From positions 903,280 to 967,279 of the forward strand of contig NZ_JH992902.1 of assembly GCF_000315545.1 (NCBI RefSeq): 64,000 nt of DNA. The letters are read 5' to 3'. Shown one piece after another: positions 1 to 8,470 of the stretch. The notes beneath the pieces are model-generated. The model did no database searches. It saw only the letters and a program-made list of their open reading frames with translations, and was not told the DNA's origin. A program made the translations under genes and the position numbers. Position 1 is the first letter of the stretch, and every line of letters starts with the position of its first letter. Source of the stretch: Selenomonas sp. F0473 (lineage in GTDB: Bacteria > Bacillota > Negativicutes > Selenomonadales > Selenomonadaceae).

Positions 1-966
1 CTGCGGGCGCGCCGTGCATACGGGCGAAGCATCCGCCGCCGCACGCGGCGAGTGCATCGCAGGCGCGGCAGCGCGCCATTCCGTCGTATACGAGCGCGGC
101 GACCGCCTGCGCGCGCTCCTCGGAGATGCCTTGCATGACATCGCCGAGGTAGAACCGCGGGTCCCCGAAGAACGAGGAACAGGCATAGATGCCGCCGTCC
201 GCCTGTACGAACGCCGCCTCACCGCGCAGAACAAAGCAGTGTTCGAACGCCTCCATGCGCCCGCTCACGAGCGCGCCGCAGCGTTCCGTCTGCGTGAGCG
301 CGATGCGGATGCCCGTGAGCGCGGCGAGTTCGTCGAGGCGGCGGCAGAGCGCCGTGACCGCCGCCGCGGTCTCCGCCTCCCCTGCGGGGACGAGCCCTCT
401 GCCGCGCCCCTGCCCGCGCAGGAGGTCGAGCCCGATGCGCCGCACGTTGCCGAGGTAGTATGCGAGCTCGGCGAGCCCCGGGAGGTCGCGGACATTCTCG
501 CGCGAGACGACCGCGGTCACGCCGACGGGAATCCGCAGGGCGCGCAGTACCTCCATGCCGCGCATGACGGCGGCAAAAGAACCCGTACCGTTCGGGAGCT
601 TGCGCAGGCAGTCATGCACCGCCGCGCGCCCGTCGATGCTGACGCCGATGCCGACGCGGTGCCGGTGCAGGAAGCGCGCCCGCTCTTCGGTGAGGAGCGA
701 GCCGTTCGTCTGCACCTGCATCCGCGCGGGGATGCGCTCCGCCTCGACATAGCGTACGATTTCTTCGATCAGGGGAAACGCGAGCATCGGCTCTCCGCCG
801 CTGAACTGGAGGACGAAGGGCGTGCCGCCCGCCGCGGCGAGCGCGAGCGCGCGTTGCGCCGTCTCAAAATCCATGGTCTCGCGCCGCATCTCCGCCGCGT
901 AGCAGTAACGGCAGGCGAAGTTGCAGTCCCCCGTCAGCGCGAGCACGAGCAGCTTGCAGTGTTTCA
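1..966 (-). CDS. Radical SAM/SPASM-domain protein (partial, 3' end beyond window)
   Basis: I translated this frame directly from an ATG at 966; 322 codons are visible and the stop lies outside the window. Residues 15-22 hold the radical SAM CX3CX2C motif (CNFACRYC), followed by FSGGEP. The C-terminal part has a textbook SPASM signature, CX13GX4C then CX2CX5CX3C (ending CGGGC near residue 315), for auxiliary [4Fe-4S] clusters. Members of this superfamily mature peptides or remodel tetrapyrrole side chains (AhbC, AhbD and NirJ are SPASM-type enzymes). It begins 14 bp after the BtuC-like permease stop and so looks like the next gene of the B12-riboswitch operon. The substrate is unknown. The context suggests a tetrapyrrole or a peptide partner; a sulfatase-maturase type cannot be excluded. 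Confidence 0.85.
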
Positions 967-980
967 TCTACGCCGCCCCG

Positions 981-2015
981 TCACGACAGCATCCGCCGAT
1001 TCTTCCGCAGGAGATAGAGGAAGTACGGCGTGCCGAGCAGCGCGGTCATGATGCCGACGCGAATCTCAATCGGGTCGAGGACGACGCGTCCGAGCGTATC
1101 GCAGAAGACGAGCAGCATCCCGCCCGCGAGGATGCTCGCGGGGAGCAGCCGCCTGTGGTCGGGACCGACAATCATGCGCATCATATGCGGCACGATGAGC
1201 CCGACAAAACCGATGTTGCCGCTGATGCAGACGCCCGTCGCCGTCGTCATGGACGCGACGGCAAGCAGGAGGAGCCGGTAGCGCGTGACGGGCATCCCGA
1301 CGGCGCGCGCCTCCACGTCGCCGAGGACGAGGATGTTGAGGTGCCGCGCCATGAAGAGCATGACGGCAAGCCCGATGCAGATGGGACCCACGCCGAGCAG
1401 GACGTGCTCCCAGCGGCGATAGTCGAGGCTGCCAATCGTCCAAAAGAGGTATTGCTGCATTTTCTGCTCGCTGATGACGGTCAAAATGCCCGCCGTAATC
1501 GCGCCGAGCAGCATGCCGACGACGACGCCCGCGAGGAGCAGCATCATCACGGGAATCTTGCCGTGCCGCATGGACAGCATGACCGTGAGCGAGACCGCTG
1601 CGAGCGAGCCGAGAAACGCGAACATCGGCAGGAAGAACATGCTCTCCTCCGAAAGCCCCAGCGAGATGGCGATGACCGCGCCGACCGCCGCGCCGCTTGA
1701 GACGCCGATGATGCCGGGGTCGGCGAGCGGATTGCTGAAGATGCCCTGCATAACCGTCCCCGACGCGCCGAGGCTCGCGCCGACCATCAGTCCGACAAAT
1801 GTGCGGGGGAACCGGATATGCCAAAGCACCGCCTCCTGCTCCGGCGAGACCGCGATGTCCGCGAGCACGGGCAGCCCCGCTGCGTGCGCGAGCGAGGCGA
1901 GCACCTGCACGAACGAGATGTCGAACTGTCCCCATGAGAGCGAGAACAGCGACACGAGGATAAGCAGCACGCCCATGACGGGCGCGAGCGTCCGCAGAGA
2001 AAACTTTCTAGGCAT
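981..2015 (-). CDS. FecCD/BtuC-family ABC transporter permease
   Basis: This inner-membrane permease of the iron-siderophore/vitamin B12 family is about 344 residues, normal for BtuC/FepD. It has many hydrophobic helices and the family motif GxxxGxxxQ (SLGASGTVMQGIFSNPLADP). I use the ATG at 2015 because it follows a GGGGGAG ribosome site; a longer reading to 2117 has no support. The start overlaps the end of the NifK-like gene by 8 bp, which suggests translational coupling. It should pair with the BtuD-like ATPase (5390-6226) and the two binding lipoproteins (11486-13461) to bring a corrinoid, other tetrapyrrole or metal chelate into the cytoplasm. Sequence alone does not separate B12 from heme or siderophore specificity, but the riboswitch favours a corrinoid. 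Confidence 0.88.
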   Translation of the reverse strand: MPRKFSLRTLAPVMGVLLILVSLFSLSWGQFDISFVQVLASLAHAAGLPVLADIAVSPEQEAVLWHIRFPRTFVGLMVGASLGASGTVMQGIFSNPLADPGIIGVSSGAAVGAVIAISLGLSEESMFFLPMFAFLGSLAAVSLTVMLSMRHGKIPVMMLLLAGVVVGMLLGAITAGILTVISEQKMQQYLFWTIGSLDYRRWEHVLLGVGPICIGLAVMLFMARHLNILVLGDVEARAVGMPVTRYRLLLLAVASMTTATGVCISGNIGFVGLIVPHMMRMIVGPDHRRLLPASILAGGMLLVFCDTLGRVVLDPIEIRVGIMTALLGTPYFLYLLRKNRRMLS

Positions 2016-3303
2016 GGTCTCCCCCCTTTTCCGCTCGACGGATGGTCCGGCGGATAAAATCATTCCAAAGATATTCCTGCGCGTATGCCGCGCCGCGCAG
2101 CCCCATGAGCGGCGCATCGGTCAAAAACAGGGCGTCTGGCACGGGCTGTGCGATATGGAACCGTGCGACGACATCCTCATGCGGGAGCCCCGCGGTCTCG
2201 CTGCCGCTCCCGAGGAACAGCCCCTCGCTGAGCGCCGCAATCGCCGCCCGCCCCGCCGCGCTCTCGGGCGCGGCGGTCTCGTCCGCAATATCCGCGCCGT
2301 ACCGTTCCGCCATGCCGCCGAAGTCCTCTGTCAGCACAGCGAGGTGCCCCATGTCCGCCCACTCGCCGCGCAGCGCGTGCGCGATGCCCAGCGCCGCGGA
2401 CGGCGGCGCCGCAATGACGGCGCGCTCATACCAGAGATCGCCCCACATGCTCTTTGCCGCGTTGATGCGGAAGAAGATCTGCCACTGTACCCGCTCCGCC
2501 TCGGTAAGCGCGGCGTCGATACGCGGCGCGCGCAGGGCATCGTTGATCTCCGTGAGCCAGCGGCGCGTTCCCTCGACGCCGTACGGCGGAAGCGGCGCAA
2601 TGTACGGCACATCGGTCGTTTGCTCCAAATATGCCGCAAGCTCCGCGCCGAGTTCGGCGTGAACGACGATGTTCAGCTCCGCCGTGCCCAGCGTCTCGAG
2701 CTCCGCCGCCGTACATCCGCCGCCCACCGGCGCGCCGATCGTATAGCCCGACAGTTCGAGAAGCCGCATCAGCTCGCACAGATCATTCCCCGCGCGCAGA
2801 TAGGCGGGCGTCAGCCCGAGGAGGTTGACGCGTCCGGGCGTCCGCGCCGCCCTCCGGGGGGCGATCTCCTCCATACAGGCGCGGGCGGCTTTTCGATAGC
2901 CCGCGGCAAACATGCCGCCGAGCCCGCCGCTATCAAAGGCGGCGACGCGGGGAAAGCCCATGCCGCGCGCGATGCTCCGCACATCGTCGCCGATGAGCCC
3001 CGCCGCGCAGCTGTTCTCCACCGCGAGCAGAGCGGGCGACGGGTCGAGATGCGGCGCGAGCGTCTCGCGGATGTACTCCTCCGCGCCGAACACAATGGCG
3101 TCGTTGTCGAGCTGCGTTGAAATCATGCGCTGCGCAATCATCGGACATTCCTGTTCGAGCGTCCGCATCGCGTAAAAATAGCACCACATCGGGCCGTTGA
3201 CGGCGATGAGCGCGTCCTCAATCCCTGCGAAAAATCCGGCGGCACCCGCGAGCGCGCAGGAATCCGAATGCCGGCAGACGCTTTGAAACGCGTCTTCAGG
3301 CAT
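2008..3303 (-). CDS. Nitrogenase component-1-like protein (NifK/BchB-type subunit)
   Basis: A 431-residue member of the NifD/NifK/BchN/BchB superfamily. Cys16 (in CALAGAAG), Cys41 (in NGPMWC) and Cys99 (in ENSCAAGLIGDD) occupy the three positions that bind the P-cluster or [4Fe-4S] cluster in this superfamily; Cys10 is an additional cysteine. The GLIGDD motif after the third Cys is typical. The length fits tetrapyrrole reductases (BchN, CfbD) better than molybdenum NifK (about 520). It overlaps the next component-1 gene by 8 bp and the permease by 8 bp. It probably forms a heteromeric catalytic component with 3296-4594 and receives electrons from the NifH-like protein. No nifENB-type cofactor genes are nearby, so true nitrogen fixation is unlikely. 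The substrate is unknown. Confidence 0.85.
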   Translation of the reverse strand: MPEDAFQSVCRHSDSCALAGAAGFFAGIEDALIAVNGPMWCYFYAMRTLEQECPMIAQRMISTQLDNDAIVFGAEEYIRETLAPHLDPSPALLAVENSCAAGLIGDDVRSIARGMGFPRVAAFDSGGLGGMFAAGYRKAARACMEEIAPRRAARTPGRVNLLGLTPAYLRAGNDLCELMRLLELSGYTIGAPVGGGCTAAELETLGTAELNIVVHAELGAELAAYLEQTTDVPYIAPLPPYGVEGTRRWLTEINDALRAPRIDAALTEAERVQWQIFFRINAAKSMWGDLWYERAVIAAPPSAALGIAHALRGEWADMGHLAVLTEDFGGMAERYGADIADETAAPESAAGRAAIAALSEGLFLGSGSETAGLPHEDVVARFHIAQPVPDALFLTDAPLMGLRGAAYAQEYLWNDFIRRTIRRAEKGGDHA

Positions 3304-4594
3304 AGAGCACGCCCCCTTCCCGCCGCCGCGCCGCGCAGCGGCGCATACAGTCGATGAGCAGTTCTTCGCCGCGCCGCCCCGCTACGGGCAGCATTGGCAG
3401 GAAGATTTGACGCAGATGCGGATTCGCGAGCTCATGCGTCGTCAGCACGAAGTCCGCCGCCCGATACGCGGGCTCCGCATCGCGCTCTGCAATCACGGGC
3501 GCAGGGCTCGCCTCCCGCGCGCGCCGCTCCATCTCCGCGCGGTCCTCCGGCAGATAGGCGTCGAGAATCACCACGCCTGCGAGCACAACGCCCAGTTCCG
3601 CGAGCAGCCGGCAGACGGGCTCCGGCCGAAAATACCGCACGGCGCGCCCCACGGCGAGCACGGCGCGCTTGCCCGCAAGAGCGTCCCGTCCCGCGGCAAT
3701 CGCCGTGTCAAACGCCGCACACTCCTCTCCAATGAGCTCTTCCGCCTCCGCCGTGCGGCCCGTGAGCTGCCCGATACGCGCAATCCAGCGCAGGGTCGCC
3801 TCCATGCCGACGGGGTAGATATCCCCCGCGCAGACGATGCCGAACCGCGCTGTGAGGAGCTCTGCAAAGTCCCGCACCTCCTTCTCGTGCGCCGCGTCCC
3901 CCTCCCTGCCGAGCAGGACGGAGAACTCCGCGGCGGGGACGTCGGAGAGCTCGGCAAGCGAGAGGTAGGAGGGGAACTGGAGGATGTCGTGCATCCCGAG
4001 CGCCGCGAGCAGCCGCCGCACCTCGCGGACGTACTCGCCCGACGCGCCGCCGCAGTCGCCGAGGAGGACGGCGCGCCCTTTGACCTTCTCCGCCGCCGGC
4101 TGCATAAAGTGCACGGCAAGCAGCCGCATCGTCTCCAAGTAGCCGCCGAAATACTCGCCGTCGAGGAACCCGTGCGATTTCAGCGCGATGACGGGCATCC
4201 CGTATTCCTCTGCGGCCTCCTCCGCGATGCGCTCCGCGTCGTCGCCGATGACACCCGCCACGCACGACGAGACGATGAAGATAGCCTCCGGCCGCGCATC
4301 GCGCACGACATGCGCGAGACAGCGGCGCAGCAGCTCCTCGCCGCCGAACACCGCCTCATCCTCCGCAATCCCGCTCACATAGAGGGGAATCGCCTGTTCC
4401 TCCCACGCGGCGCCGCGCGCCATGCCGCGGTAATGCGCCCCCGTCTCAAGTGTGCGCGCGATATGAGCGCACGCGCGCGGGCTGTGGAACACGACCGCCG
4501 CGCCGCGCACATAGGCGAGCGCGCGCCAGACGCCCGGCATCGCGCAGCTGCAGTTCGTCCGGCGGAAGATGAGCCGCTTTGCCTCAGTTGCCAT
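3296..4594 (-). CDS. Nitrogenase component-1-like protein (NifD/BchN-type subunit)
   Basis: The start is set at the ATG at 4594 (MATEAKRL), giving 432 residues. The open frame continues to 4903, but that part lies inside the NifH-like gene and is Arg/Ser-rich shadow sequence. Candidate cluster ligands are Cys15/Cys17, Cys42 (in HSPRAC) and Cys111 (in [11 protein letters not shown]), matching the three-cysteine pattern of component-1 proteins. It overlaps the NifH-like stop by 11 bp and the second component-1 gene by 8 bp. Together the three genes form a complete reductase plus two-subunit catalytic component, as in the dark-operative protochlorophyllide reductase. The His pair ligand and the homocitrate/FeMo-co environment of NifD were not recognised. 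Confidence 0.85.
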   Translation of the reverse strand: MATEAKRLIFRRTNCSCAMPGVWRALAYVRGAAVVFHSPRACAHIARTLETGAHYRGMARGAAWEEQAIPLYVSGIAEDEAVFGGEELLRRCLAHVVRDARPEAIFIVSSCVAGVIGDDAERIAEEAAEEYGMPVIALKSHGFLDGEYFGGYLETMRLLAVHFMQPAAEKVKGRAVLLGDCGGASGEYVREVRRLLAALGMHDILQFPSYLSLAELSDVPAAEFSVLLGREGDAAHEKEVRDFAELLTARFGIVCAGDIYPVGMEATLRWIARIGQLTGRTAEAEELIGEECAAFDTAIAAGRDALAGKRAVLAVGRAVRYFRPEPVCRLLAELGVVLAGVVILDAYLPEDRAEMERRAREASPAPVIAERDAEPAYRAADFVLTTHELANPHLRQIFLPMLPVAGRRGEELLIDCMRRCAARRREGGVLYA

Positions 4595-5393
4595 AGGATT
4601 CCACCAGCGCCTCCAGCTCCTCAAACTCCATCGACTGCGGGACGGAGAGCCGATCGTTCGTCTCAATCGCGCGCGCAAGCGCGCGGTAGATCTCCGCCTG
4701 CGCATCCTCGGGCGCGTATTCGATGACCGTCTTGCGCCGAATCTCCGCCGCATGGACAACCTGCGCGCGCGGGACGAATGCGATGAGACGCGTATTGAGA
4801 CGTTCGGCGAATGCCGTGAGGAGCTCCTCCTCGCGCGCGACGTTGCGGCTGTTGCCGATGATGCCGCCGAGCCGGACGCTGCCGCGCGCGGCGAACCGCG
4901 CAACGCCCTTGGCGATGTTGTTCGCCGCGTAGAGGCTCATCAGCTCGCCCGAGGAGACGATGTAGATTTCCGTCGCGTAGCCCTCGCGAATCGGCACGGC
5001 GAACCCGCCGCAGACCACATCGCCGAGCACGTCGTAGAGCACGATATCTTCGTCTTCGATGGCGTGCAGCGCCTTCAGCCGCTCAAGCGCGACGATGATG
5101 CCGCGCCCCGCGCAGCCGACGCCGGGGTCGGGGCCGCCCGCCTCAATGCACTTGATATCGTGCCAGCCCGTATGAACGATATCCGAGAGCTCCGCCGCAC
5201 CCTTTTTCTCGCGTTCGATATCAAGCACCGTCTCTTTGCAGATGCGTCCGAGCAGGAGGCGCGTGGAATCGTTCTTCGGGTCGCAGCCGATCTGACAGAC
5301 GCGCCGCCCCATCTCCGCAAATGCGGCCGAGACGTTCGACGCCGTCGTCGATTTGCCGATGCCGCCCTTGCCGTAAAACGCGATTTTCTTCAT
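4584..5393 (-). CDS. NifH/BchL/CfbC-like ATP-dependent reductase
   Basis: A 269-residue homodimeric Fe-protein homologue. The P-loop GKGGIGKST lies at residues 8-16. Cys94 (GVGCAGRG) and Cys128 (GDVVCGGFA) are the two cysteines per monomer that hold the bridging [4Fe-4S] cluster; in NifH they are Cys97 and Cys132. The Fe protein transfers low-potential electrons to component-1 partners with ATP hydrolysis, and the partners are the next two genes. The start overlaps the preceding ABC ATPase stop by 4 bp. It is most likely a group IV-VI nitrogenase-like protein rather than a dinitrogenase reductase, because no other nif genes are seen and all neighbours are tetrapyrrole or chelate genes. Confidence 0.93.
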   Translation of the reverse strand: MKKIAFYGKGGIGKSTTASNVSAAFAEMGRRVCQIGCDPKNDSTRLLLGRICKETVLDIEREKKGAAELSDIVHTGWHDIKCIEAGGPDPGVGCAGRGIIVALERLKALHAIEDEDIVLYDVLGDVVCGGFAVPIREGYATEIYIVSSGELMSLYAANNIAKGVARFAARGSVRLGGIIGNSRNVAREEELLTAFAERLNTRLIAFVPRAQVVHAAEIRRKTVIEYAPEDAQAEIYRALARAIETNDRLSVPQSMEFEELEALVESYGN

Positions 5394-6226
5394 ACCTTCG
5401 CCCCTTTTTCCTCAGGTACCGCGAGCAGCGGCGAGAGCGCGCGCCGCTCCGCCTCTGTGAACACTTCGATATGCCCCGTCTGCGCGTTCTCCGCAACGCG
5501 CACGGGCGTGCCGTACGCACGGGAAAGCGTCTCCTCGCGCATGACCTCTTCCGGCGTGCCGTCCGCCACAATGCCGTCCGCGCCGATGAGCAGGAGCCGC
5601 GAGCAGAACCGCGCGGCAAGCGAGAGCTCGTGCACGACGAGCATCGCAGTGCGCCCCGCGGCACAGAGGTCGCTGCACAGGCGGAAAATCTCTTCTTGGT
5701 AAATGAAATCCAGCCCCGTCGCCGGCTCGTCAAGCAGGAGGAGCGGCGCCTGCTGCGCGAGAATCTTTGCGAGCAGGACGCGCTGGCGCTGGCCGCCCGA
5801 GACCTCCTGCACCGCCTTGTCGCGGATGTCCCAGACGCCCGTGTACGCCATCGCGGCGCGCACGATCGCTTCGTCCTCCGGACCCTCCTGTTCGTAGAAT
5901 TTCAGATAGGGGTAGCGCCCCGCCATGACGATGTCGTGCGCCGTGTAGCCGAAGGAGATGGCAACCTGCTGTTGGAGGTAGGATACGAGGCGCGCGCAGT
6001 CCTTCTCGCCGTACGTATCGACGGGGCGCCCGTAGAGGAGCGCCTCGCCCGCATGGGGCGGGAGGAGGCCGCGCATCGTCTTGAGGAGGGTGCTTTTGCC
6101 CGCGCCGTTCGAACCGATGATGCCGATGAGTTCGCCGCGCTGCACGCTGAAATTCATATGGCGCAGAATCGTTCGGTGCCGCGCGTAGCCCACAGACAAA
6201 TCGCGCGCCTCAAGAACAGCGTTCAT
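5390..6226 (-). CDS. BtuD/FepC-type ABC transporter ATP-binding protein
   Basis: A 278-residue ATPase of the B12/iron-siderophore importer class. Walker [10 protein letters not shown] is at about residues 38-46, the ABC signature VSGGQRQR at 142-149 and Walker B LLLLDEP at 162-168. The ATG at 6226 follows a strong AAAGGAGG site. It is the first gene after a 284-bp gap in the operon and runs into the NifH-like gene with a 4-bp overlap, so the transporter ATPase and the reductase are translationally linked. Its membrane partner is the permease three genes further on. Confidence 0.92.
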   Translation of the reverse strand: MNAVLEARDLSVGYARHRTILRHMNFSVQRGELIGIIGSNGAGKSTLLKTMRGLLPPHAGEALLYGRPVDTYGEKDCARLVSYLQQQVAISFGYTAHDIVMAGRYPYLKFYEQEGPEDEAIVRAAMAYTGVWDIRDKAVQEVSGGQRQRVLLAKILAQQAPLLLLDEPATGLDFIYQEEIFRLCSDLCAAGRTAMLVVHELSLAARFCSRLLLIGADGIVADGTPEEVMREETLSRAYGTPVRVAENAQTGHIEVFTEAERRALSPLLAVPEEKGAKV

Positions 6227-6268
6227 AAAAGACCTCCTTTCAAGGGAAATAGTTTATCGGGTGCTGAT

Positions 6269-6336
6269 TGCCGTAAGGCATCTGCCTTGCGAAAAAAGCA
6301 CGGCTTAAAAATCGCTGCGGCAGACGCCTTACGGCA
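6269..6336. repeat. Inverted repeat, 18-bp arms, 32-nt loop
   Basis: The arm at 6269-6286 pairs with 6319-6336 at 17 of 18 positions. The core is TGCCGTAAGGC against GCCTTACGGCA. No T-run follows on the minus strand, so it is not a simple intrinsic terminator. It lies between the chelatase and reductase halves of the operon, upstream of the BtuD-like gene. Confidence 0.75.
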
Positions 6337-6405
6337 CGGTCATATCGTCCTAAAAGATTGGCATGCAAACAATCCCCACGTCATGCCACCCCCTCATTTC
6401 CGCAG

Positions 6406-6433
6406 CCTGAGTGACGCGGAAGTTTGGATGCAT
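6406..6433. repeat. Dispersed repeat, block 1, copy A
   Basis: This 28-bp block, with core TGACGCGGAAGTTTGGATGC, recurs at 35841-35868 with two mismatches and in degenerate form at 50160-50186. All copies lie outside genes, just beyond the 3' ends of minus-strand coding regions. Confidence 0.7.
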
Positions 6434-6509
6434 AGCTAGGAATTGAGGCAGACGCGAGGAAGGCGTAGATGAGACCTACGTCGACGAAGCGTTTGCCAAA
6501 AATGACGAC

Positions 6510-6538
6510 GCTAGGCGCCAAAATCCCGCGTCACGCCT
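6510..6538. repeat. Dispersed repeat, block 2, copy A (overlaps the ChlD-like 3' end)
   Basis: This 29-bp block matches 35881-35909 at 26 of 29 positions. Here it encodes the last residues of the ChlD-like protein (GVTRDFGA) and its TAG stop, so the repeat appears to have been captured as coding sequence. Confidence 0.65.
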
Positions 6539-8421
6539 ACGATATGTAAAATCCGCTCCGCAGAAAGTTCTTCAAGCGTGTAGCACGGCGCATGCATCTT
6601 CGCCGCAACCTGCGCTGCAAGATGCAGCCGTACAAAATCCTGCTCGGTATCGAGGACGAGGGCGCGGACGCCGGTACGCCCGACGGCCTCGGCCGCCGCA
6701 AGCGCCGCCTGCGCGGGGTCTTCGCCCTCCGGCGCGGCGGTCGCCCGTCCGTCCGTGAGGACGACGAGCAGCGTCTCCGCGAGCTCGCCGCGCCGCGCCG
6801 CCCCCGCGAGGTGTGCGAGCGCCTCCGAGAGCCCCGCCGCGAGCGGCGTGCGCCCGCCCGTCGGCAGTTCCCGCAGCAGGCGCTGCGCGAGTTCCACGCT
6901 GCGCGTCAACGGCAGGAGGGTCTCGGCGCGGTCGCGGCGGAACGCGACGAGCCCCACGCGGTCGCGCCGCACATAGGCCTCGCGCAGGAGAGCGAGCATC
7001 GCCCCCTTCACCGCGCGCATCCGCGCGCGCGCCGCCATCGACCCGCTCGCATCCACGACGAAGAGAATGTTCGCCCCGCGCCTGCGCTCGCGCACCGCAC
7101 GGCGCAGGTCGCTCCGCGCGATGACGATGCGCCGCCTGTCTGCCGCCCTCCGACGCAGCCGCTGATAGGGCGCGGCGGCACGCAGCGTCGCGGCGAGCGC
7201 GATATCGCGCTCCCGTTCCCGCGCGGCGGCGTCGCGAACCATGCGCCCGCCCGCCGCACTCGCCGCCGTCAGCCGTTTCCCGCTGCCCGTACCCGCGGCG
7301 CGCAGCTCTGCCGCAAAGTCCAACAGCGGCATCGTCATCCGGGCGAGCGCGTCGAAGACCGTGTCCATCCCCGCCCCCGCAGGAGGCGGCGGCGCCGTAT
7401 CGTCAGCATCTCCGCCCTCGTCCGCGCTTTCCTCCGCGGGCTCCTCGGTCGGGGATTCGTCTGCATGGGAATCTTCCTCCGCCGTATCTCCCGCATCGGG
7501 GCTGTCGCCCTGCGGCGCGTCCTGCCCCTGCTCTTCCTGCGGCGTATCGTCCGCATCCTGCCCGCCGTCCCCCTCGCTTTCCTCCGCGGTCGGCGGGGGC
7601 GCGGGCATCTCGGGTGGCGCGCTCATACGGTGCGGCAGAACGTAGAGCGCCGCCTCCTCCATGTCGGCGGGCAGGAGATAGGAGCGTCCCGCGAGCGCCG
7701 CCGCAGCGCGCGCCGCCTCCGTTAAAAAGAGCTCCGCGCGGTTGCCTGCACAGCGGGCCCGCACGACGAACTCCGCCGCAAGCGTGCGCATCGCGGAGGA
7801 CACAACGACATCAGCAAGACGCTCCCGCGCCGCCGCAACGGACGCGCCCAGCTCCTCATCCGCCGCACGATAGTCCGCGGCAAACGCCTCGGGGGCGCGG
7901 CTGTAAGCACAGGCACGACGCACAATGGCGCGCCGTTCCGCCGCATCGTCCGCCCCCGAGAGCGAGACGAACATGCCGAACCCGTCCAGCACGGCGGCGG
8001 GCAGCGTTCCCTCGGCGGGATTCATCGTCCCGACGAGAACAAGGGAGGCATCCTGCGCCGCCGCTGCAAGCGCCGCATGGAGAAACGGGCGCGGCAGCAG
8101 ATTTGCCTCGTCGAGCAGGAGCATCCCGCCCGCCGCACGCTGCAAAATCCCCGCCTGCGCCGCGCGTACGCCGTCCACAAGCAGCCGCTCAATGTCCGCG
8201 CCGCCGAATACCATATCGTCGGTCGCGCCGAGCGGGAGCTGCGTGAGCCGCCCCACCTGCGGGAGTGCCCCCGCCGCGCGCGCGAGGAGTGTCTTCGCCG
8301 TCCCCTGCGCGCCCGAGAGGAGAAGTCCGCCCGCGCGCGGATTCACAAGAGCGAGCAAGAGCGCTCGTTTTGCCGCCTCCTGTCCGACGATGGCGGACAT
8401 GGGATAAACAATATGTTTCAT
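6511..8421 (-). CDS. ChlD/BchD-like chelatase subunit (AAA+ plus von Willebrand A domain)
   Basis: About 636 residues from the ATG at 8421, which has GGGA upstream; a TTG at 8433 is the alternative start. Residues 1-260 form an AAA+ module with Walker A SGAQGTAKT at 36-44. A Glu/Asp/Pro/Ala-rich acidic linker follows at about 270-345, and a C-terminal VWA domain has the MIDAS motif DASGSM at Asp457 and LTDGRA near 556. This is the usual layout of the D subunit of Mg/Co chelatases, which links the ATPase ring to the CobN/BchH subunit. It lies 49 bp after the ChlI-like gene and shares the operon with a CobN-type gene, so all three chelatase subunits are present. The last eight residues fall within a dispersed repeat. 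Confidence 0.88.
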   Translation of the reverse strand: MKHIVYPMSAIVGQEAAKRALLLALVNPRAGGLLLSGAQGTAKTLLARAAGALPQVGRLTQLPLGATDDMVFGGADIERLLVDGVRAAQAGILQRAAGGMLLLDEANLLPRPFLHAALAAAAQDASLVLVGTMNPAEGTLPAAVLDGFGMFVSLSGADDAAERRAIVRRACAYSRAPEAFAADYRAADEELGASVAAARERLADVVVSSAMRTLAAEFVVRARCAGNRAELFLTEAARAAAALAGRSYLLPADMEEAALYVLPHRMSAPPEMPAPPPTAEESEGDGGQDADDTPQEEQGQDAPQGDSPDAGDTAEEDSHADESPTEEPAEESADEGGDADDTAPPPPAGAGMDTVFDALARMTMPLLDFAAELRAAGTGSGKRLTAASAAGGRMVRDAAARERERDIALAATLRAAAPYQRLRRRAADRRRIVIARSDLRRAVRERRRGANILFVVDASGSMAARARMRAVKGAMLALLREAYVRRDRVGLVAFRRDRAETLLPLTRSVELAQRLLRELPTGGRTPLAAGLSEALAHLAGAARRGELAETLLVVLTDGRATAAPEGEDPAQAALAAAEAVGRTGVRALVLDTEQDFVRLHLAAQVAAKMHAPCYTLEELSAERILHIVGVTRDFGA

Positions 8422-8470
8422 CGCATTTCCCAACGCCGCAAGTCACACAGTGCCGCGCACAGAAAAAATA

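Larger units (their letters stand above)
6227..6510. other. 284-bp intergenic gap inside the B12-riboswitch operon
   Basis: There is no open frame here with a credible start. The gap separates the ChlD-like stop from the ABC ATPase start. It holds a long inverted repeat (6269-6336) and one copy of a dispersed repeat (6406-6433) shared with 35.8 kb. I found no convincing promoter or T-tract terminator. It may therefore be an RNA processing or attenuation region that divides the operon into a chelatase half and a reductase half. Confidence 0.6.

Noticed and set aside
14-1051. 345-codon plus-strand open frame at the left edge
   Set aside because: The minus strand here encodes a radical SAM/SPASM enzyme with perfect cysteine motifs; the plus frame is a shadow.
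4595-4903. N-terminal extension of the NifD-like protein
   Set aside because: It lies wholly inside the NifH-like gene and is Arg/Ser-rich; the ATG at 4594 fits the family start.
2008-5393. True nitrogen-fixation (nifHDK) locus
   Set aside because: The subunits are short, no nifE/N/B or other nif genes occur, and all neighbours concern tetrapyrrole or chelate handling.
6269-6336. Intrinsic terminator between the ChlD-like and BtuD-like genes
   Set aside because: The stem is long, but the loop is 32 nt and no T-run follows on the minus strand.
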